A DNA stretch of 64,000 nucleotides from Sporomusaceae bacterium UBA7701 (GCA_002482545.1 DLGF01000009.1:1-64000); one strand, 5' to 3'. Shown: positions 43,221-52,804, numbered from the stretch's first letter. Program-made: numbers and translations. The notes: generated from the sequence alone by a model not told the origin.

Positions 43221-44180
43221 CTATTTGGCCAGCACCGCGGCCAGCCGGAACATCCCGGGAGCGATCTCCTTCTTGTTTTCGACCGCTTCGCCAATATCGA
43301 CGGCTACAACGGCCCCTTTCTCATAGCCGAACATGACGCCGGAGGCGCCGGATTTCAGGGAAAGCACCGCCTGCTCGCTCAGGGTGCTGGCCAGAATCCG
43401 GTCAAATACCGTTGGTGAACCGCCCCGCTGGATATGGCCAAGAACCGATACCCTTGTTTCCAAGCCGGTCTCGGCGATAATCCGGTCGCCGATGTCAGAT
43501 GCTCCTTCCACTCCTTCGGCGACGACCACAATACTGTATTTTTTCCCGTTGCTGCGCGAAATCCGCAGTTGTTCGCATATCTCCGCCAGGTTTACTTCCA
43601 TTTCCGGGATGAGAATTTGCTCCGCGCCCCCTGCCAGACCGGAGGTCATTGCGATCCAGCCGGATTTGCGGCCCATGACCTCGATCACCATGACCCGGCC
43701 GTGGGCCGACGCGGTATCCCGCAATTTGTTGATGGCATCGACGACGGTGTTAACCGCCGTATCAAAGCCGATGGTATAGTCGGTCCCCCAGATATCGTTA
43801 TCAATGGTCCCCGGCAGACCGACGACCGGCAGGCCCATTTCACCCAACAGTTTGGCGCCGCGAAGCGATCCGTCGCCGCCGATCACCACCAGGCCCTCCA
43901 CGCCCCGCCGGCGAAGATTGTCCAGGGCCTGCCGCCGGCCTTCGGCGGTCTTGAAATATTCACAGCGGGCCGTCCCCAGCATGGTTCCGCCGCGGTGGAG
44001 AATGTCGCCCACCGCCCGCGAGTCCAAATTGACCATCTGGTCCTCGGTCATGCCGGCGTAACCGTTGATGATTCCCAACACTTCCATTCCCTCGTTCAGC
44101 GCCACCCGGACCGTTGAACGGATTGCGGCATTCATGCCGGGCGAATCGCCGCCGCTGGTCATAACTGCAATACGCTTCAT
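43221..44180 (-). CDS. pfkA: ATP-dependent 6-phosphofructokinase
   Basis: A 319-residue enzyme that phosphorylates fructose 6-phosphate to fructose 1,6-bisphosphate. MTSGGDSPGMNAAIR is the ATP site, VIGGDGSLRGA the magnesium and ATP loop (with the GGDGS that favours ATP over PPi), GTIDNDIWGTDYTIGFDTA the catalytic aspartates, and LGHIQRGGSPTVFDR the substrate and effector region. The length fits the bacterial allosteric type. The ATG at 44180 has AGAGGTGG; longer frames merely extend back through ptsI. It lies 20 bases after ptsI, linking PTS phosphate flow and glycolysis in one transcript. Confidence 0.95.
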   Translation of the reverse strand: MKRIAVMTSGGDSPGMNAAIRSTVRVALNEGMEVLGIINGYAGMTEDQMVNLDSRAVGDILHRGGTMLGTARCEYFKTAEGRRQALDNLRRRGVEGLVVIGGDGSLRGAKLLGEMGLPVVGLPGTIDNDIWGTDYTIGFDTAVNTVVDAINKLRDTASAHGRVMVIEVMGRKSGWIAMTSGLAGGAEQILIPEMEVNLAEICEQLRISRSNGKKYSIVVVAEGVEGASDIGDRIIAETGLETRVSVLGHIQRGGSPTVFDRILASTLSEQAVLSLKSGASGVMFGYEKGAVVAVDIGEAVENKKEIAPGMFRLAAVLAK

Positions 44181-44200
44181 CCTTCCACCTCTTTCCGTTG

Positions 44201-45916
44201 CTATCGGCCGGCCAGTTCCGCCGCGATGGCCTCCAGCCGTCCTTTGATCTCGCCGGCTGTCCGCAGGGTGAGGATTTCCCCCGCCCAGGCCTTGGCCTGA
44301 GCCAGGGTCAGCCGACGCAGGCAATCCTTCACCTGCGGCACTGACCGGGTGTTCATGGACAGCTCGGTCAGTCCCAGTCCGACCAAAAGCGGCGCAGCCA
44401 AAGGATCGCCGGCCATCTCGCCGCACATCCCGATCCATTTGCCGCCCGCCTGGGCTGCCCGGGACGCCTCGGCGATCAGCCGCACGACGGCGGGATGAAA
44501 ATAGTCGTTGAGATACGCCACATGCTCGTTCATCCGATCGCAAGCCATGGTATACTGGACCAGATCGTTGGTGCCGATGCTGAAGAAGTCTACTTCCTGA
44601 ACCAGGATGTCGGCAATAGCCACCGCCGCCGGAACTTCGACCATGATGCCGACAGGCACGTCGGCGCGGTGGGCGACTCCTTCCCCGGCCAGTTCCTCGG
44701 CGGCTTCCCGCAGGAGAGCCTTGGCGCTCAGCAGTTCTTCGAGCGTGGCGATCATCGGAAACATAATATGGAGGTTGCCTTCCGTCCCGGCCCTGAGCAA
44801 AGCCCGGAGCTGGGTTTTGAAAACATCCCGGTAGGTAAGGCACAGCCGAATGGCGCGGAACCCCAGCGCCGGGTTGGCTTCCGCCAGCGTGCCCAGGAAA
44901 GGCAGCTGCTTATCGCCCCCGGCGTCCAGCGTCCGGATGACGATCTTCCGGTCAGGCATAGCCCTGAGAACAGCCGAGTAGGCTTCTGTCTGCTCCTCCT
45001 CCGTCGGTACGGCCTGGCGCTCCTGAAACAAAAACTCGGTCCGGAAAAGGCCAACCCCTTCGGCTCCCGCCGCCGCCGCCTTCTCCATGTCCCTGGGGAT
45101 GCCGATGTTGGCCGCCACCTCCACGCGCCAGCCGTCGGCGGTCATCCCCTCCAGCTTGGCAGCCGACGCGATCTCCGCCGCCTTCGCCTGTTCGAGGGCT
45201 TTGCGTTCCCGATATTCCGCCAGTTCGCCGTCACCGGGGTTTACCAGCACCAGCCCGGCATGTCCGTCGACGATGACCGTGTCGCCGTTCTGTAAATCCT
45301 CCCACGCCTGTCCCACGCCGACGACAGCCGGAATCCCGGCGGCCCGGGCCAGAATCGAGCTATGGGAGGTTTTTCCGCCGAGCGCGGTGATAAACCCGGT
45401 GACAACCTCCAAATCCAGCGCCGCGGTATCGGACGGCAGCAAATCCTGGGCGACGACAATGCCGGTTAGCTTGGCCGACTCGGCGGAACCCTGCAAAATG
45501 CGGATGAGCCGCTGCCCGATATCCTTGATGTCCGCCGCCCGTTCCCGCATGTACGCGTCATCCAGGGCGGCCAGCATGCCGGCGATGGCTTCCGCCGCCT
45601 CCTCAACCGCCGCCTCGGCGCTGGCATGACGGGCGTCAATGGCTTCCAGCACGGCGTCATTAAACATGGGGTCCTCCAGCATCATCTGGTGAGCCCCGAA
45701 AACCTCGGCCTTTTCCTGGCCGAAATTGGCGGCAGTGCGTTTCTTGAGCTCTTCGAGGTCCGCCATCGCTACCTCTTTTGCCGCGGAAAACCGCGCCTTC
45801 TCCTGGGCAACCTCCCCGGCGGCGACGGATCGACGAAATTCGTGCTTGATTTTTTGCAGTCTCATAACCTCGCCAATGGCGATTCCTGGCGAAGCGGCTA
45901 TTCCTTGTACTTTCAC
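44201..45916 (-). CDS. ptsI: PTS Enzyme I (PEP-protein phosphotransferase)
   Basis: A 571-residue cytoplasmic enzyme that moves phosphate from phosphoenolpyruvate to HPr. The phosphohistidine is in GGKTSHSSILARAAGIP near residue 185. The PEP domain shows FRTEFLFQER, IGTNDLVQYTMACDR and the catalytic cysteine in GMCGEMAGDPLA. A GTG at 45916 is chosen because GGAGG lies nine to ten bases upstream; a GTG three codons earlier abuts that site. HPr is not encoded in this window. It serves the two permeases seen here and probably others. Confidence 0.95.
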   Translation of the reverse strand: MKVQGIAASPGIAIGEVMRLQKIKHEFRRSVAAGEVAQEKARFSAAKEVAMADLEELKKRTAANFGQEKAEVFGAHQMMLEDPMFNDAVLEAIDARHASAEAAVEEAAEAIAGMLAALDDAYMRERAADIKDIGQRLIRILQGSAESAKLTGIVVAQDLLPSDTAALDLEVVTGFITALGGKTSHSSILARAAGIPAVVGVGQAWEDLQNGDTVIVDGHAGLVLVNPGDGELAEYRERKALEQAKAAEIASAAKLEGMTADGWRVEVAANIGIPRDMEKAAAAGAEGVGLFRTEFLFQERQAVPTEEEQTEAYSAVLRAMPDRKIVIRTLDAGGDKQLPFLGTLAEANPALGFRAIRLCLTYRDVFKTQLRALLRAGTEGNLHIMFPMIATLEELLSAKALLREAAEELAGEGVAHRADVPVGIMVEVPAAVAIADILVQEVDFFSIGTNDLVQYTMACDRMNEHVAYLNDYFHPAVVRLIAEASRAAQAGGKWIGMCGEMAGDPLAAPLLVGLGLTELSMNTRSVPQVKDCLRRLTLAQAKAWAGEILTLRTAGEIKGRLEAIAAELAGR

Positions 45917-46073
45917 GGCATACACTCCTCCGCAGCATCCGGGTCTTTCAATGTCCCGCTATGACATTTTTTGACCCGGTAATTTCTATTTTTATTCTCG
46001 AAGCGTTAAAGTTTTCCTGCCCGGGTTCTCAGTCAATCTCATAATAAACTGTTTTGGGCCGTTCCTTCCCGGA

Positions 46074-46102
46074 TTGACACCGCCCCCGGAGGAGATTATG
46101 AT
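46074..46102 (+). promoter_or_regulatory. Promoter of the HAD phosphatase gene
   Basis: TTGACA (46074-46079), a 17-base spacer and TATGAT (46097-46102), close to a consensus vegetative promoter. The coding start is about 50 bases downstream. Confidence 0.75.
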
Positions 46103-46150
46103 GGAACTGCACGGCCCCGGGCCGAAAATCATCGAAAAAGGTGATGATTC

Positions 46151-47011
46151 TTGAAATTACTGGCCACCGATCTGGATGGCACTTTGCTGAATTCCCGCCA
46201 TGAAATCAGCGCGGAAAATATCGCGGCCCTCGCTTATGCGCGGAACAGGGGAGCCGAAATCGCCGTCGTAACCGGGAGAACTTACGCCGATGCCAGCAGC
46301 GTATGCGCCAAGGCGGGCCTCAGGGCCCATATTATCGCCAATAACGGCGCTTTGGTTTACGGGCCGGGAGGAAACCGCCTCCAGGCCGTAACCATTGCCG
46401 GGCATTTGCTGCAGCCCTCCCTTCAATGGCTGCACGACAACGCTTATCATTATGAGGCGTCGACCGCCACCGCCGTTTACGTGCCGGCCGCCGTCCAGGA
46501 CATTCTGGAAAAAGACTTCACCCAGGCCCGCCTTGTCAATCCCGAGCTACAGCCTGACGCGCTCGACCGGATGCTGAGCCTGATTTTTTCCCAGCAAGGC
46601 GTCATTCTGGTTGACAGCCTGGAGGAGATCTTCGCGGATACGGCGGGGTATTGCAATATCCTCGGTCTGTCCTTTGACCGGGAGAAACTGGCTAAAGGTA
46701 AGGAATATTTCGGCCAGCAGGCCGGTTTATCCTTGCTGTCCTCCAACAAATATAATTTTGAAGTCGTCAACCATACTGTTTCCAAAGGAGTTGCGCTGCA
46801 ATACCTGATTGACTATTTGGGGATCGGGTTTTCCGACGTAATGGCCATCGGCGACAATTACAACGACCTGCCGATGCTGAGGCTGGCAGGCGTCAGCGTG
46901 GCCATGGGCAACGCCGAAGACCCGGTTAAGGAATGCTGCCGCCATGTCTCGCTATCCAATGACGAACACGGGGTGGCCCACATCATTGAGACGCTGAAGG
47001 ACTGGTTCTAG
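46151..47011 (+). CDS. Cof-type HAD-superfamily hydrolase
   Basis: A 286-residue phosphatase. Motif I is KLLATDLDGTLLNSRHEIS at the N terminus, motif II VVTGRTYADASSV, and motif IV AIGDNYNDLPMLRLAGVSVAMGNA. The middle is a C2B cap. It starts at a TTG (46151) with AAGGTGATG upstream and the strong promoter at 46074-46102. It is a single-gene unit on the opposite strand from ptsI-pfkA and the amino-sugar operon. Substrates of this class are sugar phosphates, flavin mononucleotide or similar; the sequence does not tell which. Confidence 0.88.
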   Translation: MKLLATDLDGTLLNSRHEISAENIAALAYARNRGAEIAVVTGRTYADASSVCAKAGLRAHIIANNGALVYGPGGNRLQAVTIAGHLLQPSLQWLHDNAYHYEASTATAVYVPAAVQDILEKDFTQARLVNPELQPDALDRMLSLIFSQQGVILVDSLEEIFADTAGYCNILGLSFDREKLAKGKEYFGQQAGLSLLSSNKYNFEVVNHTVSKGVALQYLIDYLGIGFSDVMAIGDNYNDLPMLRLAGVSVAMGNAEDPVKECCRHVSLSNDEHGVAHIIETLKDWF

Positions 47012-47047
47012 CTCCCGGTCCCTTCCCCGTCCGGCCTTTATACGGAC

Positions 47048-47098
47048 AAGAGCCTATGGCGCACTGCCCGGCAGTGGTGCATAGGCTCTTATTATTTT
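47048..47098. terminator. Bidirectional terminator
   Basis: AAGAGCCTATG (47048-47058) pairs with CATAGGCTCTT (47080-47090), with an inner CACTG/CAGTG helix. ATTATTTTC follows on the plus strand. It lies between two convergent genes and probably serves both. Confidence 0.8.
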
Positions 47099-47115
47099 CG
47101 CGGGCTGCTATTTTA

Positions 47116-47595
47116 TTATTTAACCGTCACCTCAAGGATAACCCCGTCGGCCCGGTCCGGATATTTGACCAGACGTTCGACCTTGTCCGCCATATTCGTG
47201 ATGACCACCGGCGTAACAAGCTGTTTTCCCTGCCCGCGGATGAATTCCCGGTCAAAGGTCAGCAGCCGGTCCCCGCGTTTCACCTTGTCGCCGGGCCGGG
47301 CATGAACCGTAAACCCTTGCCCACCCAGTTCCACCGTATCCAGCCCCACGTGGATGAGAACCTCAACGCCCTCCGGGGACCGTAAGGCAACGGCGTGCCC
47401 GGTTCTGGGCATTACAACAATTTCACCGTCGCAGGGGGCAACCACCACTCCTTCGGCAGGCTCCACGGCGACACCGTCCCCCATCATCCCGCTGCGGAAC
47501 ACTTCATCCGGAGTGGCGGCCAAATCAAGCACCGACCCTTTTACCGGAGCATAGAGCAATAAATTTCGCTGTTTGGCGCCAAAGAAGTTGAACAT
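47116..47595 (-). CDS. crr: PTS glucose-family IIA component
   Basis: A 159-residue IIA(Glc)-type phosphocarrier. The active histidine is in VEVLIHVGLDTVEL and the supporting histidine in TGHAVALRS. PVKGSVLDLAATPDEVF is the family N-terminal region. It is the last gene of the amino-sugar operon. The permease NagE of this operon has IIC and IIB but no IIA, so this protein is its obvious phosphate donor. It may also serve other permeases. The start has GGAGG. Confidence 0.93.
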   Translation of the reverse strand: MFNFFGAKQRNLLLYAPVKGSVLDLAATPDEVFRSGMMGDGVAVEPAEGVVVAPCDGEIVVMPRTGHAVALRSPEGVEVLIHVGLDTVELGGQGFTVHARPGDKVKRGDRLLTFDREFIRGQGKQLVTPVVITNMADKVERLVKYPDRADGVILEVTVK

Positions 47596-47656
47596 GGTAA
47601 TCCTCCCATAGCTTTATCGTTTGACTGCAAGATTACAGCTGGAATGTTTTCCGGTA

Positions 47657-48397
47657 TCAGGCGATGTTTTTCTGGATGTATTTGGCTGCGCTTTCCTCGA
47701 CGATAACCGTGACATCCTGGTGGAGCTGCAGGATCGATGCCGGAGTCTCGGGCGTGATTCCCCGGTACAGGGTTTTGTAGATCGCACCGGCTTTGGTTTC
47801 GCCGTTGGCCAGCAACAGGATCCTCTTGGCGTGCATTATTGTCTTGATGCCCATACTGATGGCATAGCGCGGCACTTCAGCAGGGTCGGCGAAAAACCGG
47901 GAATTGGCCGTTACCGTCTCCTGGTCGAGCTTTACCTTGTGGGTGGTGGCCTCGAATTTTATATCCGGCTCATTGAAGCCGATATGCCCGTTGGTGCCGA
48001 TGCCGAGGACCTGGAGATCGATCCCGCCGGCGGCGTGAATCGCCCGGTCATATTCGCCGCACTCCCGCTCCACATCCTTGGCCATTCCGTCAGGGATATG
48101 GATGTTCTCGGGATTGATGTTGATATGGCGGAAAAAGTTCCGGTGCATATACCAATGGTAGCTGTGCTCGTCCTCCGGCGGCAGCCCCAGGTATTCGTCC
48201 AGATTGAAGGAAATGGCTTCCGAAAAATCCAGCCCCACCGTCCGGTGCATCTCCACCAGCTTCTCATACATCAACAGCGGCGTGCTGCCGGTTGCCAGCC
48301 CCAAAACGCTGTTCGGCTTCAGGCACACCTGCCCGGCGACGATCATCGCGGCGCGCGCGCTGAGCTCTTCATAATCCTTAGCAATTATAATCCGCAT
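47657..48397 (-). CDS. nagB: Glucosamine-6-phosphate deaminase
   Basis: A 246-residue enzyme that converts glucosamine 6-phosphate to fructose 6-phosphate and ammonia. LGLATGSTPLLMYEKL is the phosphate loop, SFNLDEYLGLPPEDEHSYHWYM contains the catalytic aspartate, and GIGTNGHIGFNEPD the catalytic histidine. The start ATG (48397) overlaps the end of nagA by 20 bases and has GGGGGT upstream. It lacks the long C-terminal extension of the allosteric enteric enzyme. Its product feeds straight into PfkA. Confidence 0.95.
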   Translation of the reverse strand: MRIIIAKDYEELSARAAMIVAGQVCLKPNSVLGLATGSTPLLMYEKLVEMHRTVGLDFSEAISFNLDEYLGLPPEDEHSYHWYMHRNFFRHININPENIHIPDGMAKDVERECGEYDRAIHAAGGIDLQVLGIGTNGHIGFNEPDIKFEATTHKVKLDQETVTANSRFFADPAEVPRYAISMGIKTIMHAKRILLLANGETKAGAIYKTLYRGITPETPASILQLHQDVTVIVEESAAKYIQKNIA

Positions 48398-49544
48398 CCG
48401 GATACCCCCTGTACACCATGCGGCCATGACTAAAGGTCGCATAAATCGTCAAGCAATCATCAAAAAGAACCAGGTCGGCGTCCTTGCCGGCCGTTATGCT
48501 GCCCTTGCGGTCCGCCACACCGATTCGCCTGGCCGGATTGGCCGACACCAGTTCAATCACCTTGGGCAGCGGCAATCCGCTGGTGGCCCGGAAGTTGGCC
48601 GCCGCCCGGCTGAGCGTCAGCACACTGCCGGCAAGGGCGCCGTTGGCCAGGCGGGCCTCTCCGTTTTTCACCGTCACCGGCTGTCCTCCCAGGTCGTACC
48701 GGCCTTCCGGCATCAGCCCGGCCCGCATGGCGTCGGTAATCAGCACCATCCGCTCCGGGCCTTTGAGCTTCAGCAGCAGCCGTTGCGCCGCCGGATGAAC
48801 ATGGACATTATCGGCGATCAGCTCGCAGGTGACATCGTCATGATCCGCCAGAGCCCCGATTACACCCGGCTGCCGGTGGTTCATCCCCGCCAGGGCGTTA
48901 AAGGTGTGGGTCACATGCGAAGCTCCCGCCTGGATTGCGGCCATGGCCTCGTCATAGGTGGCCGCGCTATGCCCGATCGAAACGACAATGCCCCGCGCGG
49001 TCGCCCGGCGGATAAACTCCAGGCTGCCGGGAAGCTCCGGGGCGATTGTCGCGATTTTGATCACGTCGACAAACTTCTCGATTTTTGCGAAGTCCGGCGT
49101 CAGGATGTGCCGCTTGTCCTGAGCGCCCCGATAGTTCTCGCTGATAAACGGCCCTTCCATATGGCAGCCGAGGACTTCCGCCCCGCCGGCCGTCCCCATG
49201 GCCGTCCGGATCCTCTGCAGAGCCTCTTCTACGCGGTCAAAGGACATTGTCATCGTGGCCGGCAAAAAGGCGGTCACTCCGGTCCGGGGCAAACTCCGGC
49301 TCATCCTGGCGAGGGCGTCGCCCGACGAATCCATGGCATCCGCCCCGTCGCAGCCATGGATATGAATATCGATGAAGCCGGGGGCCACATACCGCCCTTG
49401 GGCGTCGATCAACTCCGCCGGCTGGTAGGAACTTAGCTCAGTCTCCGGGACAACGGCTTCGATCCGGGAAGAGAAAACGACGGCGTGCCCCGGAAGGATG
49501 GTTCCGTCTGTCACGATTTTGGCGTTATAAATTGCTTTTAACAT
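48378..49544 (-). CDS. nagA: N-acetylglucosamine-6-phosphate deacetylase
   Basis: A 388-residue amidohydrolase that removes acetate from GlcNAc 6-phosphate. The metal-binding motif is GFIDIHIHGCDGADAMD. HMEGPFIS contains the conserved glutamate, IGHSAATYDEA and HTFNALAGMNHR the metal histidines, and LITDAMRAG the catalytic aspartate. AGAGGT precedes the ATG. The gene follows murQ within two bases, so coupling is likely. It works between NagE/MurQ and NagB. Confidence 0.95.
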   Translation of the reverse strand: MLKAIYNAKIVTDGTILPGHAVVFSSRIEAVVPETELSSYQPAELIDAQGRYVAPGFIDIHIHGCDGADAMDSSGDALARMSRSLPRTGVTAFLPATMTMSFDRVEEALQRIRTAMGTAGGAEVLGCHMEGPFISENYRGAQDKRHILTPDFAKIEKFVDVIKIATIAPELPGSLEFIRRATARGIVVSIGHSAATYDEAMAAIQAGASHVTHTFNALAGMNHRQPGVIGALADHDDVTCELIADNVHVHPAAQRLLLKLKGPERMVLITDAMRAGLMPEGRYDLGGQPVTVKNGEARLANGALAGSVLTLSRAAANFRATSGLPLPKVIELVSANPARRIGVADRKGSITAGKDADLVLFDDCLTIYATFSHGRMVYRGYPDADYNC

Positions 49545-49545
49545 C

Positions 49546-50418
49546 TTAACCTCTTACCGCCTTTTTCACATAGCCGCCATAGCGCGCCAGCCGTTCTTCG
49601 GCCTGAGCCGCCTCAAGCCCGGCGCGCAGCATCACGATGGCGACCTTGGCGCTGAAACCCGCCGCTTCCAGGGCTCTCCGCGAAGCGGCCTCGTCGCAGC
49701 CGCTGGCAAGCCGCACGACATCCACGACCCGCCTCCTGAGTTTCTCGTTGAGCGGGCGGACGCCGACCATCAGATTGCCGTAGGTTTTCCCCATCCGGAT
49801 CATCGCGCAGGACGAAAGCATATTGAGCACCATCTTTTGGGCCGTGCCCGCCTTGAGGCGGGTCGAGCCCATGATGGCTTCCGGTCCGACGTCGACAGAG
49901 ATGGCGATGTCCACGGCCTGTTCCAGTTTACTGCCCGGCGAGCAAGACAGGCCGACCGTTTGGGCGCCCAGGCGGCGCGCATGATGCGCCGCAGCCAGCA
50001 CATAGGGCGTACTGCCGCTGGCGCTGATGCATACCAGGACATCCCGGCCGGAAAATGCGTAGGCCTCCAGATCCCGGGCGGCCAGGCGTTCGTCGTCCTC
50101 GGTGTCTTCCCGCCAGCCCACGACTCCCTCAAAGCCGCCGGAAATGACGCCAACCACGGTGTTGTCATCCACCCCGAAGGTCGGCGGGCATTCCGAGGCA
50201 TCCATGACGCCTATCTTTCCGGCGGTGCCGGAGCCGATGTACACCATCCGGCCCCCGGCCTTCAAGACTTGGACGGCGGCGTCAACCGCGGCGGCTATGG
50301 CCGTCTTGCATTCCGCCACCGCCAGGGCTACTTTCTGGTCTTCCTGGTTGAACATCTGAATCATCTCAAGGGTGGATACTTCGTCGATATTGCTTGTCGC
50401 CGGATTGTACCCCTGCAT
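49546..50418 (-). CDS. murQ: N-acetylmuramic acid 6-phosphate etherase
   Basis: A 290-residue SIS-domain enzyme that cleaves the lactyl ether of MurNAc 6-phosphate to give GlcNAc 6-phosphate. YNPATSNIDEVSTLEMIQMFNQED is the family N terminus. The active site is in YIGSGTAGKIGVMDASECPPTFG, and ISASGSTPYVLAAAHHAR and GSTRLKAGTAQKMVLNML follow. The start has GGAGGCTGACC. Its presence shows that the operon handles cell-wall muramic acid as well as GlcNAc, either from recycling or from outside. Confidence 0.95.
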   Translation of the reverse strand: MQGYNPATSNIDEVSTLEMIQMFNQEDQKVALAVAECKTAIAAAVDAAVQVLKAGGRMVYIGSGTAGKIGVMDASECPPTFGVDDNTVVGVISGGFEGVVGWREDTEDDERLAARDLEAYAFSGRDVLVCISASGSTPYVLAAAHHARRLGAQTVGLSCSPGSKLEQAVDIAISVDVGPEAIMGSTRLKAGTAQKMVLNMLSSCAMIRMGKTYGNLMVGVRPLNEKLRRRVVDVVRLASGCDEAASRRALEAAGFSAKVAIVMLRAGLEAAQAEERLARYGGYVKKAVRG

Positions 50419-50491
50419 CGGTCAGCCTCCATTGAATCATTACTGACAAAAAAAGGTCAGGCCGGCCGGCAAAGCCCGGTCCGTTTCAGCC

Positions 50492-50516
50492 GCGGCCGCC
50501 CAATAACGGCGGCCGC
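50492..50516 (-). promoter_or_regulatory. GC-rich hairpin between nagE and murQ
   Basis: GCGGCCGCC (50492-50500) pairs with GGCGGCCGC (50508-50516). No U-tract follows on the minus strand. It may slow transcription or protect the upstream message, rather than terminate. Confidence 0.45.
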
Positions 50517-50564
50517 TTTGCTCGGAGGACTTTACCGGCAGCCTTATGCCAGTTCTCCATTATA

Positions 50565-51965
50565 TTAGGCTTGGATATTCCTGTTGGCCTGAAGCAGTTT
50601 CTTGATTTCATCGGCAATGAGTTCGGCCTTGGTGCCGACGACGACCTGCAGGTTGTTGCCCCGCCGGATAAGGCCGCTGACGCCCAGGGCCTTCAGCTCG
50701 TGCTCCTGGATGATGTCCGCATCCTTAACCGTCATGCGCAGGCGGGTGATGCAGGCATCCAGGCTTTGAACATTGCCCTCGCCGCCAAGCTTGGCGAGGA
50801 GCAGCGCCGGAAAGGCGGTTTCATCCACCGCGCCTCCGGGAGCGGCTTCCTCTTCCGCATAGCGTCCCGGCGTCGGAAGATCGAAGGCCTTGATCGCCCA
50901 GCTGAACACCGCATAATACAGCGCGCCGAAGACGAGGCCGGCCGGAATAATCAGTCCGGGTTTGGTGGCCAGCTTCCAGTTGAGCACATAGTCGATCAGG
51001 CCGGCCGAGAAGCCGAAACCGTGGAGCACCCCCAGGTAATAAGTAACCGCCAGAGCCAGGCCGGTGAGCACCGAATGCAGGAAGTACAGGAACGGCGCGA
51101 GGAACATAAACATAAACTCGATGGGCTCGGTAATCCCCGTCAGGAACGAAGTAAACGCCACCGAAAACAGCGCGCCGCCGATCGCCTTGCGGTTTTCCGG
51201 CAGGGCCCGGTGGTAGATGGCCAAAGCTACGGCGGGAAGAGCAAACATGAAGATCAGGTAAAATCCGGCCATGAAAGTGCCGGCGGAGGGATCGCCGGCG
51301 AAAAACCGGTTGAGGTCCCCGGTAACAACCTTGCCGGTCTGGTCGGTGTAGTTGCCGAATACAAACCAGATGAAGCTGTTGATTACATGATGGAGCCCCA
51401 CCGGAATAAGCAGCCGGTTCAGCAAGCCGTAAGCAAACACGCCGAACGCGCCGGCGCCGATGATCCATTCGCCGATGGCATGAATGCCGGCTTGAATGGG
51501 CGCCCAGATAAAGCCGAAGACACCGGCCAGGACGATGGCGGCCAGCGAGGTTATGATCGGGACAAACCGCCGGCCACCGAAAAAGCCCAGGAAATCCGGC
51601 AGTTTTTTGTCGTAGTATCTGTTATAGAGATATCCGGCTAATAAACCACTGATAATACCGGCAAGAACACTCATGTTGAGCTGGGGATCAATAGCCTTTA
51701 CCCCATTGGTGAGCACGAGGTACCCCACCGCGCCGGAAAGGCCTGCCGCCCCGTTGGAATCGTGGGCCAGACCGACGGCGATGCCGATGGCGAAAATCAG
51801 GGCCAGATTGTCGAAGATCGCTCCGCCGGCCTTCATGACAAAGGGAATGTTGAGGACGTCGTCGGCCCCAAACCGCAGAAGCAAAGCGGCGGCCGGCAAT
51901 ACGGCGACAGGCAGCATCAGCGCCTTGCCGATCTTTTGAAGTTCACCAAACCAACCTTTCATCAT
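50565..51965 (-). CDS. nagE: PTS N-acetylglucosamine-type IICB permease
   Basis: A 466-residue membrane transporter of the glucose family. The IIC domain (about 1-370) has about ten hydrophobic segments, including LMLPVAVLPAAALLL and PVGLHHVINSFIWF, and ITEPIEFMFMFLAPFLY, which holds the conserved sugar-binding glutamate. The IIB domain (about 390-466) has the phosphocysteine in SLDACITRLRM. There is no IIA domain; crr supplies it. Sequence favours GlcNAc, but with murQ in the operon MurNAc transport is also possible. Start has AGGAGG. Confidence 0.93.
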   Translation of the reverse strand: MMKGWFGELQKIGKALMLPVAVLPAAALLLRFGADDVLNIPFVMKAGGAIFDNLALIFAIGIAVGLAHDSNGAAGLSGAVGYLVLTNGVKAIDPQLNMSVLAGIISGLLAGYLYNRYYDKKLPDFLGFFGGRRFVPIITSLAAIVLAGVFGFIWAPIQAGIHAIGEWIIGAGAFGVFAYGLLNRLLIPVGLHHVINSFIWFVFGNYTDQTGKVVTGDLNRFFAGDPSAGTFMAGFYLIFMFALPAVALAIYHRALPENRKAIGGALFSVAFTSFLTGITEPIEFMFMFLAPFLYFLHSVLTGLALAVTYYLGVLHGFGFSAGLIDYVLNWKLATKPGLIIPAGLVFGALYYAVFSWAIKAFDLPTPGRYAEEEAAPGGAVDETAFPALLLAKLGGEGNVQSLDACITRLRMTVKDADIIQEHELKALGVSGLIRRGNNLQVVVGTKAELIADEIKKLLQANRNIQA

Positions 51966-52005
51966 AATCCTCCTATCTTTTTTTCACCCGGGAAAATCCC
52001 GCGTG

Positions 52006-52740
52006 TTAGGACCTCTTCAAGACGATTTCGTATTTGTAGCGGTCACCGCGGTAAATGGCCTTGGTGACCTCCATCGGGACATTGTTCCTTAAATAGGTGC
52101 GCCGGGAGAACAGGAGGGCCAGCGCCCCCTCTCGGATCGCCATGATCTCGCTCTCGTAATCGTTCACCGCCACCGGTTCGATGGTCTGATAGGCATAATC
52201 GGCTTCCAGGCCGAATTCTCTATTCAAAACATCGTACAGCGACCTGGAGTCGAGCAATTCGGCGGTCAGGCGCGCGCATAAGGCCACCGGGATATAAGCC
52301 GTCTCCAGCGCATAGGGCTCACCCGATACCGAGCGGAGGCGGATGATCTCGAAAATCTCCTGGTCGCTGCCGAGCTCCAGTTCTTGCTGCAGCCGTTTCG
52401 TGGCCGCCTTCTTGCGGAACGAAAGCAGCCTGGTGGACACCTCCAGCCCGCGGCGCCGCATCTCCTCCGTGAAGCCCAGGAGATTGGAGATTTGATGCTT
52501 CTCCTTGCTCCGGGCGACAAAGGTTCCCCGTCCCTGCTCCCGGTATAAAACCCCTTCCGTTACCAGGCTGGTGATGGCCTTATTGGCGGTCATCCGGCTG
52601 ACGCCATGGTACTCGCACAGCTCCCGCTCGGAAGGAATGGGGTCGTCCGGCTTGAGTTCCTCGTTCTCAATCATCTCGCTGATGATATCCTTCAATTGAT
52701 AGTAGAGCGGCAATGGGGATTCTTTATCTACTTTTCGCAT
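52006..52740 (-). CDS. nagR: GntR/HutC-family regulator (NagR/YvoA-like)
   Basis: A 244-residue repressor. The N-terminal winged helix (about 8-75) includes LPLYYQLKDII, IPSERELCEYHGVSRMTANKAI and YREQGRGTFVA. The C-terminal UTRA ligand domain (about 95-240) includes IIRLRSVSGEPYALETAYIP. The ATG at 52740 with GGAG upstream is preferred over the longer frame to 52815. It is the first gene of the amino-sugar operon. By family it should respond to glucosamine 6-phosphate or GlcNAc 6-phosphate and repress its own operon, through a site such as that at 52805-52812. Confidence 0.9.
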   Translation of the reverse strand: MRKVDKESPLPLYYQLKDIISEMIENEELKPDDPIPSERELCEYHGVSRMTANKAITSLVTEGVLYREQGRGTFVARSKEKHQISNLLGFTEEMRRRGLEVSTRLLSFRKKAATKRLQQELELGSDQEIFEIIRLRSVSGEPYALETAYIPVALCARLTAELLDSRSLYDVLNREFGLEADYAYQTIEPVAVNDYESEIMAIREGALALLFSRRTYLRNNVPMEVTKAIYRGDRYKYEIVLKRS

Positions 52741-52804
52741 CGTCTCACTCCAAAATATAAATATATAGCACCTCGATGTTGATATAACGATATGTTGATA
52801 TGTT

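Noticed and set aside
44181..44843. N-terminal extension of pfkA to 540 codons
   Set aside because: The extra residues are out-of-frame reading of ptsI. The family start MKRIAVMTSGGDSPG with its own ribosome site is at 44180.
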